Of a stretch of 64,000 bases of DNA, positions 1-10,850 are shown piece after piece. Numbering within the stretch: the first letter of the stretch is position 1; each line of letters opens with the position of its first letter. The DNA is from Aphidius gifuensis (lineage: Eukaryota; Arthropoda; Insecta; Hymenoptera; Braconidae). A program made the position numbers and the translations under genes. Where the stretch lies: positions 7,760,492 through 7,824,491 of the forward strand of contig NC_057791.1 of NCBI RefSeq assembly GCF_014905175.1, read 5' to 3'. Below the pieces are notes generated by a model that worked only from the letters and a program-made list of their open reading frames with translations, was not told where the DNA came from and did not search any database.

Positions 1-950
1 GAATTTTGCTTTTTTTTATAAGAAAAATGTTTGTAATGTATAAATAAACTCGTTAAATGAATAAAAAAAAATGAAAAAAATACGATGAAGAAATTAAATT
101 TCATACTAAAAAAATTTATGCGTATATAAGAAATATTAAAAAAAAATAAAACGTAATTGTAAAGAAAAAGCAGAAGTCAAAAAAATTAGATGATAATAAT
201 AAATCCCACAACCGATGCAACACCTTTTTATGACAATAAATGGTTAAAATGCACATGTGCAAGGATTCTAGTTTCTGTCATGCGTGGAACAACATAACCA
301 TTAAATTATTGTCATGGTGAAGTACGTTCAAGCACGTTTTTTAGTTGTGCTAATACATTTAATAATAATTTAATTAATACAAATATTTCGTTTCAATAAT
401 TAGATAAACTTATTAAATTGATTTTTCAAAGTTTAAGTAAAAAAAAAACAAAAGATATATCAAAAATTTGAAAAATCAAATAATTGAATAAATAAATAGA
501 ATCAACGTACTGTTTACACATGAGTATAAATTTTAAACAAAAACGAGAGTGAAAGGTAATGTAAAATATATTTAATAATCGAAATATGTGGATATTAAAT
601 AATTAAAAGTAATAAGAAATTTGAAATTACTATTTTTTTATTTTTTTTCTACAGGTAATGTTTGTTTGTTTATGTTATCAATAGAAATCTATGAAATAAT
701 TAGAAAATTTAATGAGAAACAACAAACTGGCATGTATATGATAAAGAACACAGTTATTTTTACAAGTGAGTATTTGTTAAATATTTAGTCAAAAATCGTA
801 TATTTGGATGCTAGATATTAATTTTCAATCGTTAAAAATGTGTTGTTTTTTTTTTCTTAAAAAACTAATATACACTGATATATCAAGTCAAGTGGTGATA
901 ATTGAGATAATAATCAACCAATTAAAAAAAATCCTCAATATTTGTAGAAT
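1..950. other. AT-rich non-coding DNA
   Basis: Very AT-rich sequence with short A and T runs. I see no open reading frame of useful length, no RNA gene and no clear repeat boundary in it. Confidence 0.5.
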
Positions 951-1080
951 AATAATAATGTTATGTCCGAAGTACCCGTAATAATTGGAATGTAAATTAG
1001 TTATTCGACCCTAACCTTTCGGTCAATAGGTCAGGTCCACAGCGTAGTAGGAGAAGGCAAGAGAAGAAAAGTAGTAATGT
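951..1080 (-). repeat. Dispersed repeat shared with 27.8 kb
   Basis: Read on the minus strand, about 85 bp here match 27812-27890. Both carry CTATTGACCGAAAGGTTAGG, then AATTATTACGGGTA, then TTCGGACATAACATTA in the same order and spacing. The match becomes weaker but continues upstream. The 27.8 kb copy lies just beyond a possible LTR, so this may be a fragment of the same retroelement; that link is inference. Confidence 0.55.
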
Positions 1081-1149
1081 TGTTGATGATGGTTTTTTAA
1101 TAATAACAATTAACTGTATTTATTTAAACAATGTAAATTGATGGTACAA

Positions 1150-1500
1150 TACCCAGGTAGAAATTAGTCGCGGAGTTCGACGCTAAGCCTCGTTTCGACG
1201 TCGAAGACCGAGCTCGATTCTATGTAGAAATGTTACACGTTTCGACGTCGAAACGAGGTCAAAACGAGGTGGAAAATAAAAATCACACAAAAAGACTTAA
1301 ATAATAGATATTATACTAGAAAATCAATATTATTAGTTAAATTAAACAAAAATATGGAAATAAAAATAATAATAATAAATTTATAAGGTTTTTATGTATT
1401 TTAATTTCTAACCCGATTCAACCTCGATTCGAGCTCGTCTCGACGTTGAAAAGTAACGTTATTCGACGTCAAAACGAGGTTGAATCGAGCTAGAAAATAA
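1150..1500. repeat. CGACGTCG-rich inverted-repeat element
   Basis: A CpG-richer island in AT-rich DNA. It contains several copies of the palindromic core TTCGACGTCGAA and of AAAACGAGGT, in both orientations. The first block (about 1160-1275) and the second (about 1410-1495) are inverted relative to one another and end in similar GAAAATAAAA tracts. It looks like a small non-autonomous element (MITE); its ends are not sharp enough to define a target duplication. Confidence 0.45.
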
Positions 1501-1533
1501 AATGCATAAAAAATTATTAAATTTATAATAATA

Positions 1534-2038
<505 letters not shown>

Positions 2039-2250
2039 TTTTAGTAACCCAGTGGCATGTAGCCAAAGTAGGGTACAGAGTAAAATTGTTCCAAGAAACA
2101 ATTTAATGCTTGTTACAAGATAATATTTACAGACAAAATAACAAATAATGTTATTTCGTTATGATTAAAGTTAATTTATGTTATAATTACATATTAAATT
2201 CGATTACTGATTACATGATAAAATATATATATATATATGACTGCGCTAGT

Positions 2251-5200
2251 TTACAGCCTAGCTAACTTCACACAATCTAAAACAAAATTTGGTGTAATAG
2301 AGCTAAAATCCATAATTTTATTAAATAAGGTTGTCTTACGACATACCTTATTTGTGAGATCTACCATATGCTGAAGAGGAGGTTGAGCTGATGACACACT
2401 AGTAGTTGTTTTGGTGTAAAAAGGTGATACATTACGAAGCTTGGTTGCCAGTATTCTTATCCTAACATCAGATAAGAGTTCCGGACAATCCACAACACCA
2501 GTTAATAATTTAATAAAAAACACAATTGTAAGTGTATCACGATGTATAGATATATGATTCATATCAGCCAATTGAATTAGTGTGTCATTATCACAACCTC
2601 TGTCAAAAGACAGTGCCTGTGTGCGAAACAATAGATATTTTATGAATGTGCGCTGAACTTTATTGAACAATTTTTCTTGTTTTTGAGTTCTTAAGGCATA
2701 AACTGCCAGACAGTAGTCGAGTTTTGATCTTACAAATGCATTATATAGAGCTTTAATAGTGATTGGATTAGTGAATGACCTAGATAGACGAAAAACCATA
2801 CCTAAGGATGACATAGCAGATTTAACTACCTGTTCGACCTGAGAATTAAATAAAAACTTGTCGTCAAACACAACACCAAGATCTTTAATTAGTTTAGTAC
2901 GTTCTAACACCTTACCATGTATATAATAATTTGATATGAGTGGTAGAACGGATCTACTACATGACATAACTTTACATTTGTTTATATTGACCTGTAGGTC
3001 ATTTAGCTCACACCAATTAACAAATTGATGAAGATTTTTCTGTAGGTGGTTACAATCATGAATGGTATTTATAGGCAGGTATAACTTAACATCATCAGCA
3101 TACATCAATGAGTAACAAGATAGTCTATCAGCTACATCATTAATATAAATGTTAAATAATAATGGACCTAAGTTCGATCCCTGAGGAACCCCAGATGTAG
3201 GTGAATAGGGTGCTGATAATATACCATTTATACAGACATAACAACAGCGATTGATAAGATAAGACCAGATGGTACAAATTAAATTATATGGTAGATTAAT
3301 AGACATGAGTTTAGTGACGAGTGTTAGCCAGTTTATCTTATCAAATGCTTTAGTCATATCCGTATATATAACATCCACCTGTATGCCCTTATTCAAGTGA
3401 GACATAATATACTGAGTGAACTCTACAAGGTTGGAACAAGTACTGCGCATGGGTGTGAATCCATGTTGGCTACGAGATAAATAAGGATAAAAGTAAGACA
3501 TAATCACCTTGTAGAGTAATTTTTCAAACAACTTCGAGCATACAGGTAGTAGTGATATTTGCCTATAGTTAGACACTAATAATTGGTTTCCAGATTTAAA
3601 TAGTGGTTTGACAATTGAGTTTTTCCAGCAAGTAGGATAAGTACCTGTTGAAAGAGCTAAATTAAATATAATGTTTAGTGGTTGGATAAGTGCATCTGGA
3701 CAAACCCTTATAAAAGACCCAGACAGGTTATCATAGCCCGTCGTATTGGTGTTTTTGATAAGTAAAATCTCACGCGCTATGTCATCAGTAGATATAGTAG
3801 TTTGCTGGTCAACTACTGTATAATGTGCCATAAGAAAATCAAAACGAGTTGACAAATCGTCAGTAGGCTTATTGAAAACTGATGAAAACTGTACGGAAAA
3901 TGCGTTGGCTATGTTATGTAGATCGTAGACAATATTATTATTAATTAGCAAACACCCAATAGTATTAGATTGGTTCAGTTTACCATTAATAAAATCCCAG
4001 AATGATCTGGGATTATTACAATAATTATTTTCTATTTTCTTATTATATGCTAGATTATCTCTAGTAATTGCACGTTTAATAGCAGCAGTAATTGACTTAA
4101 TTCTAATTTTAATTGTAACCGAGTTATTTTTTCTATATAATTTTAAATATTTATGCTTATTTTTTAATAAATTAATTAACTCAACTGAATACCAGCTTGG
4201 ATAAGTTGTTACATTGTTAGCACGTTGAGGTATGTGATAGTGATTATCGATTAAATTGAACAATGTGTCGTAAAAAATCTTACAAAGATGGTCAACAGTT
4301 ACCAAGCTGTCATCCAGTCGGAGTGAATTAAACCAATTGATTGATCTTAAATTATGCTTAAATGCTACAGTATCAAGATATTTAATTTTATATTTGTGTG
4401 CTGGTATACCAGAAGTAGGTGAAAATAGCTGTAATGAATTGAGAGAAGTTATAGTTAAGAGTAAAGGGGGGTGATATTTATCTTGCTGTACCAATTCATC
4501 ACCTCTAGAAAGTAAACAAGCTATACGAGAAACAAATAACAGATCCAGTAATTTACCATGCGAATTCAAGATAGTGTTGAGTTGTTGAAGATCTAAAGTA
4601 GATGTGAACAATGAAATATTTAAGTATAATTTGTTATGTAATGATGGCAAGACCACATTGTAGTCAGGTAAATTGAAATCACCAGCTATAATCAGATGAC
4701 CATTAAGTCTACCTAAAAATTCAATAAGCAATTTTATGAATTTAGAATATAGTTTACTCTTACTATTGACGATATCAGGTGGTATGTAGATTACAAAAAT
4801 ACGGTAAGACAAACCCAAATAGTCCATGTAAATACCAAGTACATCAATTTCCATAATTACTTTAATTTTATCTGGTAAGTTGATTACATGCACATTTTTG
4901 AATTTGTCTGATTTTAAAGCACATAGTACACCACCACCTTTTTTTTTATAATCTATATGTCTATCAGCTCTAAAAACAGTAAATTGATTATTGTCAAAGT
5001 AGTGGTAAGATGAGATGGTAGGATCTAGCCAAGATTCTGTGATCAGTATAACATCATAATTAAATGCCAGAGAATTTGTAAATGTCTGCGTAAATTTATT
5101 CCTAATGCTTCTAGTATTTTGGTAAAATATAGTAAAAGAGTTGCCATTGGATTGAGTACGAGATGACTGAGATAAGCTGCAAGAAAAAGTTGTTGTAGAT

Positions 5201-5475
5201 ATAGGTGAATGAACTGGAGATATAGTGTGAACAGAATTTATTGAGGTAGATATATTACTAATGAAACTATTATTATTATTGTTACTATACAATAAATCAA
5301 TATTATTTGTTGATATTATATTTGTTGATAATTGTTGAAGATCTTGAATACTCCATTTGCAAATCTTACTCTTGCATTTGTAACACCATCCATTGCCAGT
5401 TGCGTGATCAGCTGACGCCTCTGGGCCAGTTGCGCAGGCGTGTAATCTTGAGAAATGACAATTTTGCTCATCCAA
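2251..5475 (-). CDS. LINE ORF2: AP endonuclease and reverse transcriptase
   Basis: Open for 1,074 codons. An APE-like endonuclease begins near residue 112 (YQNTRSIRNK) and continues through TESWLDP, AGDFNLPD and a terminal His (DKYHPPLL). The reverse transcriptase occupies roughly residues 570-830, with KAFDKINW, SGVPQGSNLGPLLFNIYIND and the catalytic MYADD. A conserved C-terminal region follows (DCPELLSDVRIRI) with no RNase H. The frame overlaps the end of ORF1 by about 160 nt in a different phase. The codon at 5475 is TTG, and the first ATG lies near residue 208, inside the endonuclease. Translation therefore probably depends on ORF1, by frameshifting or reinitiation. The product would nick target DNA and copy the element's RNA into it. 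Confidence 0.9.
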   Translation of the reverse strand: MDEQNCHFSRLHACATGPEASADHATGNGWCYKCKSKICKWSIQDLQQLSTNIISTNNIDLLYSNNNNNSFISNISTSINSVHTISPVHSPISTTTFSCSLSQSSRTQSNGNSFTIFYQNTRSIRNKFTQTFTNSLAFNYDVILITESWLDPTISSYHYFDNNQFTVFRADRHIDYKKKGGGVLCALKSDKFKNVHVINLPDKIKVIMEIDVLGIYMDYLGLSYRIFVIYIPPDIVNSKSKLYSKFIKLLIEFLGRLNGHLIIAGDFNLPDYNVVLPSLHNKLYLNISLFTSTLDLQQLNTILNSHGKLLDLLFVSRIACLLSRGDELVQQDKYHPPLLLTITSLNSLQLFSPTSGIPAHKYKIKYLDTVAFKHNLRSINWFNSLRLDDSLVTVDHLCKIFYDTLFNLIDNHYHIPQRANNVTTYPSWYSVELINLLKNKHKYLKLYRKNNSVTIKIRIKSITAAIKRAITRDNLAYNKKIENNYCNNPRSFWDFINGKLNQSNTIGCLLINNNIVYDLHNIANAFSVQFSSVFNKPTDDLSTRFDFLMAHYTVVDQQTTISTDDIAREILLIKNTNTTGYDNLSGSFIRVCPDALIQPLNIIFNLALSTGTYPTCWKNSIVKPLFKSGNQLLVSNYRQISLLPVCSKLFEKLLYKVIMSYFYPYLSRSQHGFTPMRSTCSNLVEFTQYIMSHLNKGIQVDVIYTDMTKAFDKINWLTLVTKLMSINLPYNLICTIWSYLINRCCYVCINGILSAPYSPTSGVPQGSNLGPLLFNIYINDVADRLSCYSLMYADDVKLYLPINTIHDCNHLQKNLHQFVNWCELNDLQVNINKCKVMSCSRSVLPLISNYYIHGKVLERTKLIKDLGVVFDDKFLFNSQVEQVVKSAMSSLGMVFRLSRSFTNPITIKALYNAFVRSKLDYCLAVYALRTQKQEKLFNKVQRTFIKYLLFRTQALSFDRGCDNDTLIQLADMNHISIHRDTLTIVFFIKLLTGVVDCPELLSDVRIRILATKLRNVSPFYTKTTTSVSSAQPPLQHMVDLTNKVCRKTTLFNKIMDFSSITPNFVLDCVKLARL

Positions 5476-6275
5476 TCTACCAGCTGTTTGGATTTTTTCA
5501 ACTCTAAAAATTTCTGTACAAATATGTCTTTATAGAATATACTATTAAATTCAATTTTAGTCATTCTGGGCTTCGTGAGAGTACCAGAATGAGGGTGAAT
5601 TCTTGACGAAGTCACTTTAACCTTGCCAATATTTATATATGATTCAAAAACAGTATTTACAAGTTGATCAACTTTACCTCGATCACTTAGGTTACGTTGT
5701 TGGTTGTTGATGTTATTATCAGGATCCTCTGGTATGCCAAATACAATAATATTAGGCATTCGCTCAATTATTTGTTTATTATTATCAGCAACATCAGATA
5801 TTTGTAAAATTTGAGTTGAATTATCAGCAATGCTTGTAGTATGTTTTGTTATTGTTGTGTTTAGAGCCTGTATATTATCATTTGCAATACGTATGTCATT
5901 ATCAACAGCAGCAAATTTTTTATTTACAGATACAGAAAATGTTTGTAGCTTTTCAACAATTGTGTTTAATTTAGAATCCATTGAAGCTGTTTGTAATTCA
6001 ATTAGGTTTTTTATTTGCTCAAGTGCGTCGTCACTGACAGGTGCGTTGTTATTAACTGTATTATTGACAGCAGTACTGTTTTTTCTAGGTCTACCAGGTG
6101 GACGTTTATCATTCACAGTATCAGTAGAACTGGACATTAATTTATTTAATTCTTGTGACATTTTGCTTGATGTGGTTTGTATTTTATTCAATGTATGGTT
6201 GATAGTATCGGTAGTAAACACTTCATTATTGTCTAATGACAGACTACGTCTCGGTGGTGAACGTACGATAGACAT
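5316..6275 (-). CDS. LINE ORF1 protein
   Basis: The frame is open to 6389, but upstream of 6275 it has no ATG; I take the ATG at 6275 (MSIVRSPPRR) as the start, giving about 319 residues. The N-terminal part is Ser/Thr-rich with a basic AT-hook-like stretch (RPPGRPRK). A heptad-like, probably coiled-coil segment follows (Leu and Ile spaced through about residues 85-175). The C-terminal half (NIIVFGIPEDP, then TKPRMTKIEF and a basic tail) resembles the RNA-binding region of LINE ORF1 proteins. Its likely role is binding element RNA in a ribonucleoprotein. It runs about 160 nt into ORF2 in another frame. Confidence 0.8.
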   Translation of the reverse strand: MSIVRSPPRRSLSLDNNEVFTTDTINHTLNKIQTTSSKMSQELNKLMSSSTDTVNDKRPPGRPRKNSTAVNNTVNNNAPVSDDALEQIKNLIELQTASMDSKLNTIVEKLQTFSVSVNKKFAAVDNDIRIANDNIQALNTTITKHTTSIADNSTQILQISDVADNNKQIIERMPNIIVFGIPEDPDNNINNQQRNLSDRGKVDQLVNTVFESYINIGKVKVTSSRIHPHSGTLTKPRMTKIEFNSIFYKDIFVQKFLELKKSKQLVDWMSKIVISQDYTPAQLAQRRQLITQLAMDGVTNARVRFANGVFKIFNNYQQI

Positions 6276-6382
6276 TGTATATGTGTATATAAACACGTCA
6301 ATAAATTCACAAACAGCTGGTAGAATGGCTACGTGGTGACATCTGGTGCAGACTTTATGTAGAAATACTATAGTGCTGCTTA

Positions 6383-6660
6383 GACACAAGATTGTCCCCG
6401 TTGTCTTAAACCGGCCTCACACAGGCCTCAATAATTCAAGCCGGTGTCAAGCCTGTGTTTTTTGTTTTCCCCGGCCTCACACGAGCCTCGTTAACACAGG
6501 CTTGACACAAGACTATCCCCATTGTTTTTAACCGGCCTCACACAGGCCTCGATAATTCAAGCCGCTGTCAAGCCTGTTTTTTTTGTTTTCCCCGGCCTCA
6601 CACGAGCCTTGTGTCAAGCCCGTTTTACCAAGCCTCACACGGGACTTGACTTGTGCATAT
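6383..6660 (-). repeat. 121-bp tandem repeats at the LINE 5' end
   Basis: Two copies of a 121-bp unit start at 6383 and 6504 (GACACAAG at each start) and a partial third follows. The unit contains several CCGGCCTCACAC and AAGCCTGT blocks and is far more GC-rich than its surroundings. Its position immediately upstream of ORF1 suggests promoter-bearing 5'UTR monomers, as known for some mammalian L1 and insect LINEs. That function is inference. Confidence 0.7.
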
Positions 6661-6729
6661 ATTCAATTAAAAAAAAAAAATTAATTAATTAGATCTATAA
6701 ATTGACATTTACATTGAAGTTTACATTAT

Positions 6730-7560
6730 AATGTATTTCGCATCGATTCTGTTTGGGAAGCTGATTTAGAAGATATACAAAGTATAAAATCAGAAATTAA
6801 TGGCATTACTTTTTTACTTGTTGTTATTGATGTATTTAGTAAATTCTTATGGATTGAACCATTGAAAAATAAACCGGTCAGAAGTATGTTCAGGATTTGA
6901 AAGTATATTTAAGAAGAGTAATGGCCGTATGCCTGTTTTTTTACAGACCAGTTCTGGAAGTGAGTTTAAAAACAAAATTATCCAAAAGATGTTAGGGGAT
7001 GCTAATATTTATTTTCGAGTGGCAAGAAATCCTGACATAAAATCATCAATTGTCGAACACGTACAATGAAAGAACGTATTTGGCGTTATTTTACACATAA
7101 AAGAACACATAAATATATAGATATATTGCAACAAATTGTTGATGGGTACAATAATTTTATTCATACATCAATAAAAACGATACCAAAATCGTTAGAAAAA
7201 ATATAGAAAGTCGTTATAATAATGAAAAAATAGGTGATTGATTTAAATATAAAATAAAGGACCGTGTGAGCATCAGTACTGCGAAAGGCGAATTCCAGAA
7301 CCCCTTCATGGTCGCAGGAAATATTTGAAATAATGAAAGCTCAACCGATTTATGAGTTTACAAATTTAGCTGGTGAAGTTATTGACGGTATGTTTTATGA
7401 GGCTGAATTGTCTCCAGTTAACAAAAATATCGAAGAATATTTAAAATCGAAAAAATTCTAAAGACACGTGGTGAAGGCAAGTGAAAAGAATATTTTGTAC
7501 ACTGGCTGGATTGGCCATCGAAATTTGATAGCTGGATTCCTGCAAGTAATCTACAATGAA
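6730..7560 (+). pseudogene. Polinton/Maverick-type integrase remnant with chromodomain
   Basis: Conceptual translation across stops and shifts shows a retroviral-type integrase core: WEADL with the first catalytic Asp near 6755, LLVVIDVFSKFLWIEPLKNK, then a GSEFKN block and SIVEHV with the catalytic Glu. The second Asp is replaced (QTSSGSEF, where a QTD-type motif is usual). A C-terminal piece near 7430-7555 reads FKIEKILKTRG, then YFVHWLDWP and SWIPASNL, a chromodomain signature. This combination is typical of Polinton integrases. Several in-frame stops show the copy is dead. Confidence 0.7.
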
Positions 7561-8085
7561 TAATAACAGAAATTTTTACTTCACACTTGTTAGTAACATA
7601 AGTCATGAATTTTATCCTAACAATAATGCATCAGAATTTAGTAATACAACTACCACGCGCAATTTATTATCAATAATTTGGAGGGTGAGTGGGTTGTTGG
7701 TCTTCGTGATTTAAATATACCTATCGGTTTATTACATATCTATCCTCAAGAAGGCTGTATAGGTGTTGATGTAACACAGGCTGGTGGTATTACGATATTT
7801 TTACATCATGGTGTATATCAAAATACTAAAGCCTTGAATGGAGATAAAATACTGAATTAACATTTTGAATTCAAATTTATTTCTCAAACACGTTTTACCA
7901 GTATAAAAAAAATTTGTGGAGAAACCTGTGCTTCACATTCAATAACATCACCAAAAAAATTGGCAGATATTCTAGGCTTTAATTACATAGACTGTGGATT
8001 ATTATTTTTCAAAAAAATTGTAATACGTATTAGTAAAAAACCATCCAGTTTGTTAAGAGCATTGCCAAACTTATTCAATTAAAAG
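7555..8085 (+). pseudogene. Polinton-associated virion-like protein remnant
   Basis: Follows the integrase remnant. The start reads FYFTLVSNISHEFYPNN, then, after a frame change, GEWVVGL. An N-terminal pattern of this kind (F-x-VTLPSN...YP-N..., G-W-VGL) is one I associate with proteins encoded beside integrase in Polintons, probably structural. The rest (about 7678-8080) is broken by stops and shifts. The family name is uncertain; the association with Polintons comes from the neighbour as much as from the sequence. Confidence 0.45.
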
Positions 8086-8379
8086 AAAAAAATTATAATA
8101 ATTAGATCTTTAAATTGTAAATAGAAATTTTAAATAGCAATTATTAGGTTTTGACTATCGTGCCAGGCTTTTACAAAGACTATGTAGTAAGTCTCAAATA
8201 GATTCATTCATAACAAAAATTTTTACTGACTCTTTCATGAATTGTCCAGTGGTTGACGTGATCAAGCATTGAAGTGCCACGTGAGAGACCTGAGATCGAT
8301 CGCCAGTTACGCGGTTTATTTTCGTTCAAATTATTATGTTAATTCAAATTGTATCACGTAAAAAATAATAATGTCAAAA

Positions 8380-9165
8380 ATAATAAAGTAATGAAAAAAA
8401 TTAAGGAATTAATGCAGCCAAAGAAAATAAATAGTAAGAAACATCAATTTTTTAGCTTCGTCTTTTCTTTAGCTACTGCTTTTCTTTTGTTTTTATTAAT
8501 CTATTCAACAAATAGAATACATGTGATTTGTTTAAAAAATTAATAATAACCAAAGACAAGCAGTGGCCACGGAAAAAATAGAGCTGAGGAATTAATGCAG
8601 CCAAAGAAATTCAAAAGTAAGCTGCATCAATTCGTTAACTTTATTTTTTCTTAGCTGCTGCTTTTCCTTGGTAATTTCATTTATTTATCTGACAAAGAAT
8701 ATTAATATGATTTATTTTTAAAATTAACATGTAAACAACTTCTTTTCCTTAGCTACTATTTTTCCTATAGCTTTTTGTCTATTTAAATAAATAAAAAGCT
8801 ATGGGAAAATATTATCTAAGGAAAAGAGGTTGTCTACATGTTAATTTCTTTGGCTAAATTAATTTCGTGAAAATTAACATGTGGCAACATCTTTTCCTTA
8901 GCTACTATTTTTCCTATAGCTTTTTGTTAATTTAAATAAATAAAAAGCTATGGAAAAAATATTAGCTAAGGAAAGGATGTATCGTGCATGTTTATTTCTT
9001 TGGCAAAATTAATTTCGTATAAATTAACATGTGACAACTTCATTTCCTTAGCTACCATTTTTCTTATGACCATTTATTTATTTCAATAAATAAAAAGCTA
9101 TGGGAAAAGCATTAGCTAAGGAAAGGCTCTTGCCTGCATGTTAATTTCTTTGGCAAAATTAATTT
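8380..9165. repeat. Hairpin-unit satellite array, 150-bp period
   Basis: The phrase AAATTAACATGT recurs at 8721, 8871 and 9021, exactly 150 bp apart. Each unit is itself an inverted repeat: CTTTTCCTTAGCTAC...CTATAGCTTTTT on one side and AAAAAGCTATGG...TAGCTAAGGAAAGG on the other, around an AT-rich loop. The first part (8380-8680) belongs to the related CCTTAGCTACTGCTTTTCC type. The same family recurs at 10.1, 34.5, 39.5 and 48.5 kb. Confidence 0.8.
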
Positions 9166-9169
9166 TTTT

Positions 9170-10080
9170 TCAATTTTAATTTTTCTTATTTTCCACCCCA
9201 CAGCAACATGGCATTTTCTTCGAGCGCTCGACGTGTTATTGCATCTGGACCCTCAATTATTCAGAAAAGATAAATATTATTAAAACATAATATAATTAAA
9301 TAGGAATATATATGCAACTGAAACGTTTAACTGACTAATGTTTTCTGAAAAAAAAAAAAAATGTTGATTGTCTATTTACAAAAAAAAAGTAAATTGTAAA
9401 AAAATTCCAGTTATACCTGTTAGAATTTGTATACCATGTCATTTTTAGATTTTTCAAGATAAAAAGTATGTGTTTTATAGTTTGGTTGAAAAAAAAAAAA
9501 CAAAATGTTATGATTAATTCATTATTTAAAAAAATTCACAAAAAAAAAACGAAAAGTAAATTTTAAAACAATTTTGATTATGTCTGTCCAAATAGGTATA
9601 TATTTTAAATTTACTTGAGATTTTTTCCAAGTATAAAATAAATTGATTTTGTATTTTCATTGAATATATAGTTTTTTCACTTATAAATGACATCTCCTCA
9701 TTCATTAATGTTCAAAATGGCCTCATGGTATTAGTTACTGACCGCTGGATAACCTATTATACTATACATAATTTACCATTGCGCTTATTATAGTAATGGA
9801 GTCAGGCTAACATCCGTCAAAGTATATGACGCTCTTTTTTTGGTTTTTTCATTTCACTCCAACTGTTACCCGCGCCTAAAGATGTTTACACATCAAAAAC
9901 TGGACACTACTTATGATTATTTCAAATGATGACTTTGATCAATTTATATATGTGACGTTCTTAGCCAATTTAGATTTGACCAGGGAGTCTTTATTTTACT
10001 TTAACAAATTAAAATTAAAAAAAGTTGTGACGTAGGCAAAATTGTAATTTGCGGGATAAATTAAAAGTGCAAGCCACTGG
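9170..10080. other. AT-rich non-coding DNA
   Basis: No gene, RNA or clear repeat boundary seen. Two similar stretches (9350-9420 and 9490-9560), each with a poly-A run and GTAAATTNTAAAA, may be an old local duplication. Confidence 0.4.
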
Positions 10081-10084
10081 CCCA

Positions 10085-10335
10085 GGAAATCTTATATAGA
10101 ATGGAGCTAAGGAATTGATGCAGCTTACCATTTAATTTCTTCGGCTACATTAATTTTTTAGCTTCATCCTTTTCTTAACTACTGCTTTTCCTTGGTATTT
10201 TTATTTATTTTATATTTATTAAATGAATTAAAATACCAAGAAAAAGCAGCAGCTGAGGGAAAGATAAAGCTAAAAAATTTATGAATAATGTTGCTTACCA
10301 CATAATTTCTTTGGCTGCACCGATTCCTACTTTCA
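10085..10335. repeat. Hairpin-unit repeat, single copy
   Basis: Same family as the arrays at 8.4 and 48.5 kb. TTAACTACTGCTTTTCCTTGG faces ACCAAGAAAAAGCAGCAGCT across an AT-rich loop, with outer arms containing TTCTTCGGCTAC and TTCTTTGGCTGC. It can fold into one long hairpin. Confidence 0.7.
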
Positions 10336-10850
10336 TTTATTTCTACTATTTATTCATAATGAATATATTTTTTTTTTACTGTTCATTTATTTTCTTTGTT
10401 AATTATTTTCTTTTTTTTCAAATTCATTTTTAATGAACACTGCACACAAACTGTACAATAAGAAAAAAAGGAGCTTAGGTTCGTCAACATACAATAGTTT
10501 ATTTATAATAAAAACGAAACATGATAATTTACTTGTTTTGAATGATAAAAAACATCCAATGTAAACATTTATAAACTTTAAAAGGCATATTTTTAGAAGT
10601 TTTTTTATCGAAGCCCCTGTCAGTTGAAACAAAAACTTGTTAATTTTTTATAATTATTATGGTGTTCACTTTTGATGATTTATCTGTTGTTACATTTGCT
10701 GTATCGTTCGAACCAGAAAGTGACCCGAATAAAATGATAAAATTTTTTTTGAAGCGAGATTTTTTTTTTTACTTAATACCATCAGTTGTTTACTATTAAA
10801 GACTCTTTTTCATAGTTATCCTACAATTTTCACAGTGCATAATATTCTAT
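10336..10850. other. Non-coding DNA downstream of the protease gene
   Basis: AT-rich with T-runs. I could not identify a convincing AATAAA polyadenylation signal for the protease gene close to its stop codon. Confidence 0.4.

Noticed and set aside
5830..6531. Plus-strand open frames opposite LINE ORF1
   Set aside because: They are antisense shadows of the element's real coding strand, with no domain or ATG context.
8380..9165. Possible CRISPR-like array of repeats
   Set aside because: The repeat units are palindromic satellites with no unique spacers, in a eukaryotic genome.
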